From NCBI RefSeq assembly GCF_042646165.1, contig NZ_JBHRTC010000029.1: 64,000 bases of DNA. The stretch is one strand, 5' to 3'. Below are positions 57,193-64,000 of the stretch, piece by piece (within the stretch, counting starts at the first letter, position 1; each line of letters starts with the position of its first letter). The DNA comes from Microbaculum marinum. Its GTDB lineage: Bacteria > Pseudomonadota > Alphaproteobacteria > Rhizobiales > Tepidamorphaceae. Under the pieces are notes generated by a model that did not search any database, had not been told where the DNA came from, and saw only the letters and a list, made by a program, of their open reading frames with translations. The translations under genes were made by a program, and so were the position numbers.

Positions 57193-58494
57193 CTACTCCG
57201 CCGCCTCCAGGGCCGGCATCGGTTTCGCATTGGCGGCGTATTCGTCGATCCGCCGCTCGATCTCGCCTCGGAAGTGGCGGATCAGGCCCTGCACCGGCCA
57301 GGCCGCGGCATCGCCGAGAGCGCAGATCGTGTGGCCTTCGACCTGGTGGGAAACCTCCAGCAGCATGTCGATCTCGCGCTTCTGCGCCTCGCCGCGCGCC
57401 ATGCGCTCGACGACGCGCCACATCCAGCCCGTCCCCTCCCGGCACGGCGTGCACTGGCCGCAGCTCTCGTGCTTGTAGAAGTAGGAGATGCGCGCGATCG
57501 CCCGGACGATGTCGGTCGACTTGTCCATGACGATGACCGCAGCCGTCCCCAGGCCCGACTTGAGCTCGCGCAGCGTGTCGAAGTCCATCGAGAGGTTCTG
57601 GCAGGCCTCGGCCGGAAGGCACGGCACCGACGAGCCGCCGGGAATGACGGCGAGCAGGTTGTCCCAGCCGCCGCGCACGCCGCCGGCATGCTTGTCGATC
57701 AGTTCGCGCAGCGGGATGCCCATCTCCTCTTCCACGTTGCACGGCGTCTCGACGTGGCCGGAGATGCAGAACAGCTTGGTGCCGGTGTTGTTGGGCTTGC
57801 CGAGGCCGGCGAACCAGGCGCCGCCGCGCCGCAGGATCTCCGGCACGACGGCGATCGACTCGACGTTGTTGATGGTGGTGGGGCAGCCGTAGAGACCGGC
57901 GTTGGCGGGGAACGGCGGCTTCATCCGCGGCATGCCCTTCTTGCCCTCGAGGCTCTCGAGCAGGGCTGTCTCCTCGCCGCAGATATAGGCGCCGGCGCCG
58001 TGATGGACGTAGATGTCGAAGTCCCAGCCGTTCTTGTTGTTCTTTCCGACCAGACCGGCTTCGTAGCACTCGTCGATGGCGGCTTCGAGATGCTCGCGCT
58101 CGCGGATGAACTCGCCGCGCACGTAGATGTAGCAGGCATGGGCGCGCATCGCGAAGGAGGCGATCATGCAGCCCTCGATCAGCTGGTGCGGCTCGAAGCG
58201 CATGATGTCCCGGTCCTTGCAGGTGCCGGGCTCCGATTCGTCGGCATTGACGACGAGGTAGTGCGGACGCTCGCCGACTTCCTTCGGCATGAACGACCAT
58301 TTCAGCCCGGTCGGGAAGCCGGCGCCGCCGCGCCCGCGCAGGCCGGACGCCTTCATCTGCTCGATGATCCAGTCCTGTCCCCGGGCGATGATGTCGGCGG
58401 TTTCCGACCACGAGCCGCGCTGGCGCGCGCCCTTCAGGCCCCAGTCGTGCAGGCCGTAGATGTTGGTGAAGATGCGGTCCTTGTCGGAGAGCAT
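57193..58494 (-). CDS. nuoF: NADH-quinone oxidoreductase subunit F
   Basis: 433 residues, the NADH-oxidising FMN subunit. GRGGAGFPTGLKW (NADH), NADESEPGTCKDRDIM (FMN) and the 4Fe-4S cysteines in SCGQCTPCREGTGW plus HTICALGDAAAWP. Start is 3 bases after nuoE. Confidence 0.98.
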   Translation of the reverse strand: MLSDKDRIFTNIYGLHDWGLKGARQRGSWSETADIIARGQDWIIEQMKASGLRGRGGAGFPTGLKWSFMPKEVGERPHYLVVNADESEPGTCKDRDIMRFEPHQLIEGCMIASFAMRAHACYIYVRGEFIREREHLEAAIDECYEAGLVGKNNKNGWDFDIYVHHGAGAYICGEETALLESLEGKKGMPRMKPPFPANAGLYGCPTTINNVESIAVVPEILRRGGAWFAGLGKPNNTGTKLFCISGHVETPCNVEEEMGIPLRELIDKHAGGVRGGWDNLLAVIPGGSSVPCLPAEACQNLSMDFDTLRELKSGLGTAAVIVMDKSTDIVRAIARISYFYKHESCGQCTPCREGTGWMWRVVERMARGEAQKREIDMLLEVSHQVEGHTICALGDAAAWPVQGLIRHFRGEIERRIDEYAANAKPMPALEAAE

Positions 58495-58497
58495 CGC

Positions 58498-59574
58498 CTA
58501 TGTCCTCTTTCCGGTCGGTGCGGAGGATGCCGCGCCGTCCTTGCCGGCCAGGTTGGTGGCCTGGACGATCCAGTCGTCCCGGTCGATCCGGCCCTTGAAG
58601 TTCAGATGGCCGTTGACCCACGCCACTTCAGCCGGCGTCCAGGCGGCGATCTGCTCGAAATGGTAGACGCCGATCGAGTGCAGCGTGCTCTCGATCCGGG
58701 GCCCGATGCCGGCGATCTTGGTGAGATCGTCGGGCTTGCCGTCGCGGGGTGCGTCGAGCCCGGGGGGCCTGGTCTCCTGCTCGGGCACGGCACCGGCGGT
58801 GCTTGAGTCCTCATCGGTATTCGACGCGGAGCGGGCCACTTCGGCTTCGGCCGTGTCTTCGCCGCTCGGCTTGGCGGCATACTCGTGGCGCGCCTTCGGC
58901 GTCGCCGGGTCGACATCCGCGTCCGGAGTGTCCACCTTCTCGGCCGCTGCTTCGCGCGTCGGCGTCGCCGGGCCGGGATCGCCCTTGAGCACCTTGGCGC
59001 CGCCGAGCGGCGCGGAGTAGTGCCGTCCGTTCTGGGGGCCCGGCGCAGGCGTCTCGCCGGCATCGAAGGCGTCGAGAATCGCCTCGAAGCTCTCCGCCGT
59101 CAGGTCCTCGTAGGTGTCCTTGAACACCTGGATCATCGGCGCGTTCACGCAGGCGCCGAGGCACTCGACCTCTTCCCAGGAGAACGCCCCGTCCTCGGAG
59201 ACGTCGTGGGCGTGCTCGGCGATCCGCCTCTTGCAGACGGCGATCAGGTCGCCGGCCCCGCGCAGCATGCACGGCGTCGTCCCGCAGACCTGCACGTGGG
59301 CCTTCGTGCCGACCGGCCGCAGCTGGAACATGGTGTAGAAGGTCGCGACCTCCAGCACCCGGATGTAGGGCATGTCCAGCATGTCGGCGACATGCCGGAT
59401 CGCCGGTTCTGAGACCCAGCCTTCCTGCTCCTGCGCCTTCCACAGCAACGGGATCACGGCCGAGGCCTGGCGGCCTTCCGGGTAGCGCTTGATGGCCTTT
59501 TCGACCCACGCGGCATTGTCCGCCGAGAAGGCGAAACCGTCGGGCTGCTCGTGCCAGAGACGACGCACGGACAT
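58498..59574 (-). CDS. nuoE: NADH-quinone oxidoreductase subunit E with C-terminal extension
   Basis: 358 residues; the thioredoxin-like 2Fe-2S domain ends near 190, with cysteines in VCGTTPCMLRG and ECLGACVNAP. A low-complexity charged linker (190-278) leads to a module at 282-343 (DDLTKIAGIGPRIESTL ... GRIDRDDWIVQA) that closely matches the S2 tail at 295-356 of rpsB. The start overlaps the nuoD stop as TGATG. Confidence 0.95.
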   Translation of the reverse strand: MSVRRLWHEQPDGFAFSADNAAWVEKAIKRYPEGRQASAVIPLLWKAQEQEGWVSEPAIRHVADMLDMPYIRVLEVATFYTMFQLRPVGTKAHVQVCGTTPCMLRGAGDLIAVCKRRIAEHAHDVSEDGAFSWEEVECLGACVNAPMIQVFKDTYEDLTAESFEAILDAFDAGETPAPGPQNGRHYSAPLGGAKVLKGDPGPATPTREAAAEKVDTPDADVDPATPKARHEYAAKPSGEDTAEAEVARSASNTDEDSSTAGAVPEQETRPPGLDAPRDGKPDDLTKIAGIGPRIESTLHSIGVYHFEQIAAWTPAEVAWVNGHLNFKGRIDRDDWIVQATNLAGKDGAASSAPTGKRT

Positions 59575-60764
59575 CAGCGGTCAACCTCCCCGAAGACGAT
59601 GTCGAGAGAGCCGAGCACCGCCGACACGTCGGCCAGCATGTGGCCGCGGCAGAGGAAGTCCATCGCCTGCAGATGCGCGAAGCCGGGCGCCCGGATCTTG
59701 CAGCGGTAGGGCCGGTTCGACCCGTCGGAGACCAGATAGACCCCGAACTCGCCCTTCGGCGCCTCGACGGCGGCGTAGACTTCGCCGGCCGGCACCTTGT
59801 AGCCCTCGGTATAGAGCTTGAAGTGATGGATCAGGGCTTCCATCGAGCGCTTCATCTCGCCGCGTTTAGGCGGGACGATCTTTTGGTCGGTCGAATGCAC
59901 CGGCCCCTGTCCGCCTGCTGCCTGCAGCTTCTCCACGCACTGCTTCATGATGCTCGTCGACTGGCGCATCTCCTCCATCCGGATGAGATAGCGGTCGTAG
60001 CAATCCCCGTTCTTTCCGATCGGGATGTCGAACTGCATCTCCTCATAGCACTCGTAGGGCTGCGACTTGCGCAGGTCCCACGCCGCGCCCGAGCCGCGCA
60101 CCATGACGCCGGAGAATCCCCATGCCCAGGCATCCTCGAGGCTGACGACGCCGATGTCGACGTTGCGTTGCTTGAAGATGCGGTTCTCGGTGAGCAGCCC
60201 CTCGATGTCGTCGCACAGCTCGAGGAACGGGTCGCAGAAGGCGCCGATGTCGTCGATCAGCTCGGGCGGCAGGTCCTGATGGACGCCGCCGGGCCGGAAA
60301 TAGGCCGAATGCATGCGCGCGCCCGATGCCCGCTCGTAGAAGACCATGAGCTTCTCGCGCGCCTCGAAGCCCCACAGCGGCGGGGTCAGCGCGCCGACGT
60401 CCAGTGCCTGCGTCGTGACGTTGAGGAGATGCGACAGCAGGCGGCCGATCTCGCAGTAGAGCACCCGGATGAGCTGGCCGCGCCGCGGCACTTCGATGCC
60501 GAGCAACCTCTCCGTGGCGAGCGAGAACGCGTGCTCCTGGTTCATCGGCGCGACATAGTCGAGCCGGTCGAAATACGGCAGCGCCTGCAGGTACGTCTTG
60601 TACTCGATCAGCTTTTCGGTGCCCCGGTGAAGAAGCCCGATATGCGGGTCGACGCGCTCGACCACCTCGCCGTCGATCTCGAGCACGAGACGCAGGACGC
60701 CGTGCGCGGCGGGATGCTGCGGACCGAAGTTGATCGAGAAGTTGCGGACTTCCGCCTCAGGCAT
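59574..60764 (-). CDS. nuoD: NADH-quinone oxidoreductase subunit D
   Basis: 396 residues, the 49-kDa subunit at the quinone site. FGPQHPAAHGVLRLVLEIDG near residue 13, RTGSE-like HRGTEKLIEYKTY, and the C-terminal DPVFGEVDR-like DIVFGEVDR. It starts inside the end of the GFA gene (8-base overlap) instead of directly after nuoC. Confidence 0.97.
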   Translation of the reverse strand: MPEAEVRNFSINFGPQHPAAHGVLRLVLEIDGEVVERVDPHIGLLHRGTEKLIEYKTYLQALPYFDRLDYVAPMNQEHAFSLATERLLGIEVPRRGQLIRVLYCEIGRLLSHLLNVTTQALDVGALTPPLWGFEAREKLMVFYERASGARMHSAYFRPGGVHQDLPPELIDDIGAFCDPFLELCDDIEGLLTENRIFKQRNVDIGVVSLEDAWAWGFSGVMVRGSGAAWDLRKSQPYECYEEMQFDIPIGKNGDCYDRYLIRMEEMRQSTSIMKQCVEKLQAAGGQGPVHSTDQKIVPPKRGEMKRSMEALIHHFKLYTEGYKVPAGEVYAAVEAPKGEFGVYLVSDGSNRPYRCKIRAPGFAHLQAMDFLCRGHMLADVSAVLGSLDIVFGEVDR

Positions 60765-61182
60765 TCCCGGACTCCGGCTTGCCCGTCACCATGGCGATGA
60801 ATTCCGGTCCGGTCATTTTTCGTGTCTCGTTGGCAAATGCATAGTTCGGCGGCTGCTCGTCGACGAATATCTCGCTGACGAAACGGAACTGGGCCGGATC
60901 GTCGAACGCCTGTGCCGAAACGGCGTACTCGGAGCCGTCCTGCATGCGCCAGAACAGCGTCGTTCCGCAAGTCTTGCAGAAGACCCTCTCGCCCCAATCC
61001 GACGAGACGTACACGCCGAGCTGGCTGTCGTCGTTCACCCGGACGCTGTTGCCGCACTCGACGGCCATGAACGCGCCGCCCGACCAGCGGCGGCACTTGC
61101 TGCAATGGCATACGCCCATCTCGTCGTGTTTGGGCGTCGCCTCGAAGCGCACCGCACCGCACAGGCACCGACCGGTCTTCAT
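60757..61182 (-). CDS. GFA-family zinc protein embedded between nuoC and nuoD
   Basis: 141 residues of the glutathione-dependent formaldehyde-activating (GFA/CENP-V) fold. All seven zinc cysteines are present: C6, C8, C25, C27, C30, C69 and C72 (CLCGAV, CHCSKC, CKTCGT). ATG 61182 lies 11 bases after nuoC, and the stop overlaps nuoD by 8 bases. Family members bind glutathione adducts or act as small zinc proteins. Any complex I link is inferred from position alone. Confidence 0.9.
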   Translation of the reverse strand: MKTGRCLCGAVRFEATPKHDEMGVCHCSKCRRWSGGAFMAVECGNSVRVNDDSQLGVYVSSDWGERVFCKTCGTTLFWRMQDGSEYAVSAQAFDDPAQFRFVSEIFVDEQPPNYAFANETRKMTGPEFIAMVTGKPESGNA

Positions 61183-61193
61183 GGCTGCCTCGT

Positions 61194-61823
61194 TCACGAT
61201 CCGCTTCCCTTGCCCGCCTTCTCGTCGCCGGGAAGCACGTAGTCGACGCCTTCCCAGGGCGACAGGAAGTCGAAGTTGCGGAATTCCTGGTTGAGTCGCA
61301 CCGGCTCGTAGACGACGCGCTTCATCTCGTCGTCGTAGCGCACCTCGACGAACCCGGTCAGCGGGAAGTCCTTGCGCAGCGGATGGCCCTCGAAGCCGTA
61401 GTCGGTCAAGAGCCGCCGCAGGTCCGGATGGCCCGAGAACAGGACCCCGTAGAGATCGTAGGTCTCGCGTTCGAACCACAGCGCGCCCGGCCAGATTTCC
61501 GTGAGGCTTGGGACCGGCGTCACGTCATCGGTGCGAATCGTAATCCGGATGCGCTGGTTCTGGCGCGGGCTCAGCAGGTGGTACACGACGTCGAACCGCT
61601 GCTCGCGCTCGGGATAGTCGACGCCGCACGCGTCGATGAACGAGATGAACTGGCACCGCGCATCGTCGTGCAGGAACCGGCATGTCTCCAGCAGCATGCC
61701 CGGCGACACCGAGAGGTTCAGCTCGCCGAGCGCGACGGTCCAGTCGACGTTGTCGGGACCGAGAGCCTGGCCGATATAGTCGCCAAGCTCGGTCAGTGCC
61801 TCTTCGTTCAGCGCCAGGTCCAT
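61194..61823 (-). CDS. nuoC: NADH-quinone oxidoreductase subunit C
   Basis: 209 residues, 30-kDa subunit. FISFIDACGVDYPEREQRF, WFERETYDLYGVLFSGHPDL and RRLLTDYGFEGHPLRKDFPL are the family core. ATG 61823 follows GGAGAAGCGGG. It is a separate gene, not fused to nuoD. Confidence 0.97.
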   Translation of the reverse strand: MDLALNEEALTELGDYIGQALGPDNVDWTVALGELNLSVSPGMLLETCRFLHDDARCQFISFIDACGVDYPEREQRFDVVYHLLSPRQNQRIRITIRTDDVTPVPSLTEIWPGALWFERETYDLYGVLFSGHPDLRRLLTDYGFEGHPLRKDFPLTGFVEVRYDDEMKRVVYEPVRLNQEFRNFDFLSPWEGVDYVLPGDEKAGKGSGS

Positions 61824-61854
61824 CCCGCTTCTCCAAACTCTGCCAACGGCGCCG

Positions 61855-62436
61855 TCAGCGCTCGATGGTTCCCGTACGCCGGATCTTCTTTTGCAGAAGC
61901 AGAACGCCGTAGAGCAACGCTTCCGCCGTCGGGGGACAGCCGGGAACGTAGACATCGATCGGCACCACGCGGTCGCATCCGCGCACCACCGAATAGGAAT
62001 AGTGATAGTAGCCGCCGCCGTTCGCACAGCTGCCCATCGAGATGACGTAGCGCGGCTCCGGCATCTGGTCGTAGACCTTCCGCAGAGCGGGCGCCATCTT
62101 GTTGGTCAGTGTGCCTGCCACGATCATCACGTCGGATTGGCGCGGGCTCGCGCGCGGCGCGAAGCCGAAGCGCTCGACGTCGTAGCGCGGCATCGACACC
62201 TGCATCATCTCGACCGCGCAGCACGCCAGGCCGAAGGTCATCCACATCAGCGAGCCGGTGCGGGCCCAGTTGATCAGGTCGTCGGATGCCGTGACGATGA
62301 AGCCCTTGTCGGCGAGTTCCGCGTTCACCTCGGTGAAGAACGGATCGTCGGCGCCGACCGGACGTCCGGTCGCCGGATCGATGGCGCCGGTGGGCGTTTG
62401 CCCGACCAGCGGCTGGTCTCGGTGAATCAGTCCCAT
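61855..62436 (-). CDS. nuoB: NADH-quinone oxidoreductase subunit B
   Basis: 193 residues carrying cluster N2: the tandem cysteines in FGLACCAVEMMQ, then MGSCANGGGYYHYSYSV and VPGCPPTAEALLYG. ATG 62436 (MGLIHRDQP) overlaps nuoA by 10 bases; an upstream ATG (62457) is less likely. Confidence 0.97.
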   Translation of the reverse strand: MGLIHRDQPLVGQTPTGAIDPATGRPVGADDPFFTEVNAELADKGFIVTASDDLINWARTGSLMWMTFGLACCAVEMMQVSMPRYDVERFGFAPRASPRQSDVMIVAGTLTNKMAPALRKVYDQMPEPRYVISMGSCANGGGYYHYSYSVVRGCDRVVPIDVYVPGCPPTAEALLYGVLLLQKKIRRTGTIER

Positions 62437-62792
62437 TCCAGGGCCCCTTTGCGCCATTCGTAGGCGAACCCGACGGTCAGCACGGCAAGGAACACCATCA
62501 TCGACCAGAATCCGAACAGTCCGACTTCACTGAATGCGACGGCCCAGGGAAACAGGAAGGCGACCTCCAGGTCGAAGATGATGAACAGGATGGCGACCAG
62601 ATAGAACCGCACGTCGAATTTCATGCGCGCGTCGTCGAACGCATTGAAGCCGCATTCGTAGGCCGACAGTTTCTCCGGATCCGGATTCTGGTACGCGATG
62701 ACGAAGGAGGAAAACATCAGGGCGAACCCGATGACCGCCGAAATTCCAATGAACACCGCTATCGGCAGATATTCCTGCAGAATATCGGGCAT
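62427..62792 (-). CDS. nuoA: NADH-quinone oxidoreductase subunit A
   Basis: 121 residues, three spans, with KLSAYECGFNAFDDARMKFDV-type ECG motif (residues about 44-50) and VAFLFPWAV. TGAGGAGAT precedes the ATG at 62792. First gene of the operon. Confidence 0.97.
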   Translation of the reverse strand: MPDILQEYLPIAVFIGISAVIGFALMFSSFVIAYQNPDPEKLSAYECGFNAFDDARMKFDVRFYLVAILFIIFDLEVAFLFPWAVAFSEVGLFGFWSMMVFLAVLTVGFAYEWRKGALEWD

Positions 62793-62855
62793 ATCTCCTC
62801 AGCTCCGTTCGCGGGCGCTGTCGGGGTGCGCCGCACAATTTCGCTCTCGCCGGTA

Positions 62856-62884
62856 CGCTTAGCCCACGCTCCCCATGAGGGCAA
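62856..62884 (-). promoter_or_regulatory. Candidate nuo operon promoter
   Basis: Minus strand TTGCCC (62884-62879), 17-base spacer, TAAGCG (62861-62856), 64 bases before nuoA. A modest match; no other pair in the 270-base divergent region is better. Confidence 0.4.
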
Positions 62885-63062
62885 GCGTCCGCGCCGGGAG
62901 ATTCACTCCGTTCGCCCGTCGCCCTCGGCTATCGCTTTCCGTCTTCCCGCGTTCATGCATAAATAGTGTCGCGGCGAAAGGAAACCATGGCGCGACGGAC
63001 CGCCCGAGCCGGGGCTCGGTGCCGAATCGCAGCCGCAGCAATAGCGTGCCGGGGGCGGGGTC

Positions 63063-63674
63063 GTGTCGGTTTGGAGAGTGCTTGCGCCGGCGGCGCTCGT
63101 TGCGGCCGGTACGGTGGCGGGATGCGTCGGGACCGACCGGCCGGTGCTGCCGACCGCCTATTCCTTCACGGATCCGGCCGCCCTGTCTGCCGCCGCGCTG
63201 CTGCCGGCACGCCCGAAGGCCGAGCGCGGGGATGCGGTGACGGGGTCGTATGCCGTCGAATTCCGTGCCCGTACCGGTCCCGACATCATTGGCCACAGCT
63301 ATCTCGTCTTCGGCAGGCTCGGCGCCGCTGGAGACATCGTCGATCCGGTCCACACCGGCCTCTATCCCGACGACGTGACGGGCTTCGCCTTCGCCGTCGG
63401 CGGCGCCAGGGCAACCACGGAATCGGTGCCGCTGGATGCCGAGATCGCTCCCACTGTGGTGTATCGACGCGCCCTGACGGCGCGCCAGTACGAGCGCCTT
63501 GCCGCAGCAGTGGAACGAGCCCGCGGCGAACCGCCGGCCTGGAGCTGGGCGAACTACAACTGCAACACCTACCTGGCCGATCTCGCCCGCGAGATCGGGC
63601 TTGAGACGCCGGCAGGCAGCACCTGGACCGCGCCGACGCTGTTCGTCGCGCAGCTCAAGGCGCTGAACGGATAG
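63063..63674 (+). CDS. Conserved lipoprotein of unknown function, papain-like motif
   Basis: 203 residues from GTG 63063 (GGGGGCGGGGTC just before). Signal peptide with lipobox V-A-G-Cys21. The mature part has His78 in IIGHSYLVFG and Cys167 in NYNCNTYLADLA. This His-before-Cys order is that of circularly permuted NlpC/P60-like papain folds, so peptidase or amidase activity is possible. I do not recognise a named family. A tempting ATG at 62987 with AAAGGAAACC is in another frame. Confidence 0.7.
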   Translation: MSVWRVLAPAALVAAGTVAGCVGTDRPVLPTAYSFTDPAALSAAALLPARPKAERGDAVTGSYAVEFRARTGPDIIGHSYLVFGRLGAAGDIVDPVHTGLYPDDVTGFAFAVGGARATTESVPLDAEIAPTVVYRRALTARQYERLAAAVERARGEPPAWSWANYNCNTYLADLAREIGLETPAGSTWTAPTLFVAQLKALNG

Positions 63675-63722
63675 CCTGCGAGGAGAACCCCGCGGCAGGG
63701 AATCGCGTGTATACGGGAGAAT

Positions 63723-63799
<77 letters not shown>

Positions 63800-63856
63800 A
63801 CAGGCGCCTGACGTGCCGGTCGATGTCACCGGCCCTCAGCAGCGGGTCGCCACGAC

Positions 63857-64000
63857 TTAAGTGACGGCCCGCGGCAAGTCAAGCGGGCCGATCGCCAATT
63901 GTCGGGGCGCATCGAAATAGGTCTGCGGCGCGCCGGTCGAACCGGCGCCGGCGGCCTCCTCGGCCGCAACGGCCATCGGAGCCGAGACAGGCGATGGTGG
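63857..64000 (-). CDS. C-terminal fragment of an unidentified gene (runs off the window)
   Basis: An open frame of 47 codons enters from the right edge and ends at TAA 63857. It is Ala/Pro/Gly-rich, ending APRQLAIGPLDLPRAVT. Too short to name; it could also be non-coding. Confidence 0.3.
   Translation of the reverse strand, partial: PPSPVSAPMAVAAEEAAGAGSTGAPQTYFDAPRQLAIGPLDLPRAVT

Noticed and set aside
62987..63062. ATG with a strong ribosome site upstream of the lipoprotein gene, suggesting a frameshift
   Set aside because: It is in a different frame with shadow-like composition; the lipoprotein has its own GTG and a complete signal peptide.

Overview
The window is about 64 kb of high-GC DNA whose gene content and order point to an alphaproteobacterium, most likely a Hyphomicrobiales (Rhizobiales) chromosome. 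Pointers are the block rpsB-tsf-pyrH-frr-uppS-cdsA-dxr-rseP-bamA-lpxD-fabZ-lpxA-lpxI-lpxB facing gltX-gltA, a complete 14-gene nuo operon that runs on into birA and rnj, LpxI rather than LpxH, a short ProRS, a single LolC/E-type permease, and direct-repeat GTTC-N7-GTTC LexA boxes. Almost everything is core chromosome. No insertion sequence, prophage or CRISPR array was found. Two short N runs (1829-1840 and 30446-30470) are assembly gaps.

Left part (1-13.5 kb), the accessory region: a BMP-type nucleoside-like ABC importer (binding protein, ATPase, two permeases) with an isochorismatase-fold hydrolase; a divergent IclR regulator; a creatininase-family protein; a CoxG-like SRPBCC protein; a ureidoglycine aminohydrolase; two DMT permeases; a 3-hydroxyaspartate-aldolase-like PLP enzyme; and ureidoglycolate lyase. 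Together they read as import of a purine-type compound and breakdown of ureides to glyoxylate. A palindrome TATCC-N7-GGATA occurs in both divergent control regions of this cluster and is a good candidate for the IclR operator.

Middle (13.5-43.5 kb): a membrane-anchored EEP nuclease/phosphatase, lexA with its own LexA box, comEC, gltX and gltA, then on the minus strand the translation, lipid A and outer-membrane assembly block, then dnaE, lolC, lolD and proS. Between lolD and dnaE is a tiny gene (39742-39831) for a 29-residue one-span membrane protein. It has a strong ribosome binding site and a TTGACA promoter whose spacer holds a perfect LexA box. This is the most interesting find: a candidate SOS-induced cell-division inhibitor of the SidA type.

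Right part (43.9-62.8 kb): one long minus-strand operon, nuoA-B-C-(GFA)-D-E-F-(pentapeptide repeat)-G-H-I-J-K-L-M-N-birA-rnj-mce-DUF1467, ending at a strong bidirectional terminator near 43.9 kb. Two non-nuo genes are embedded among the complex I genes with overlapping starts and stops. NuoE and ribosomal protein S2 carry the same C-terminal helix-hairpin-helix-like module. The window closes with an unknown lipoprotein, tRNA-Asp(GTC) and the tail of an unidentified gene.
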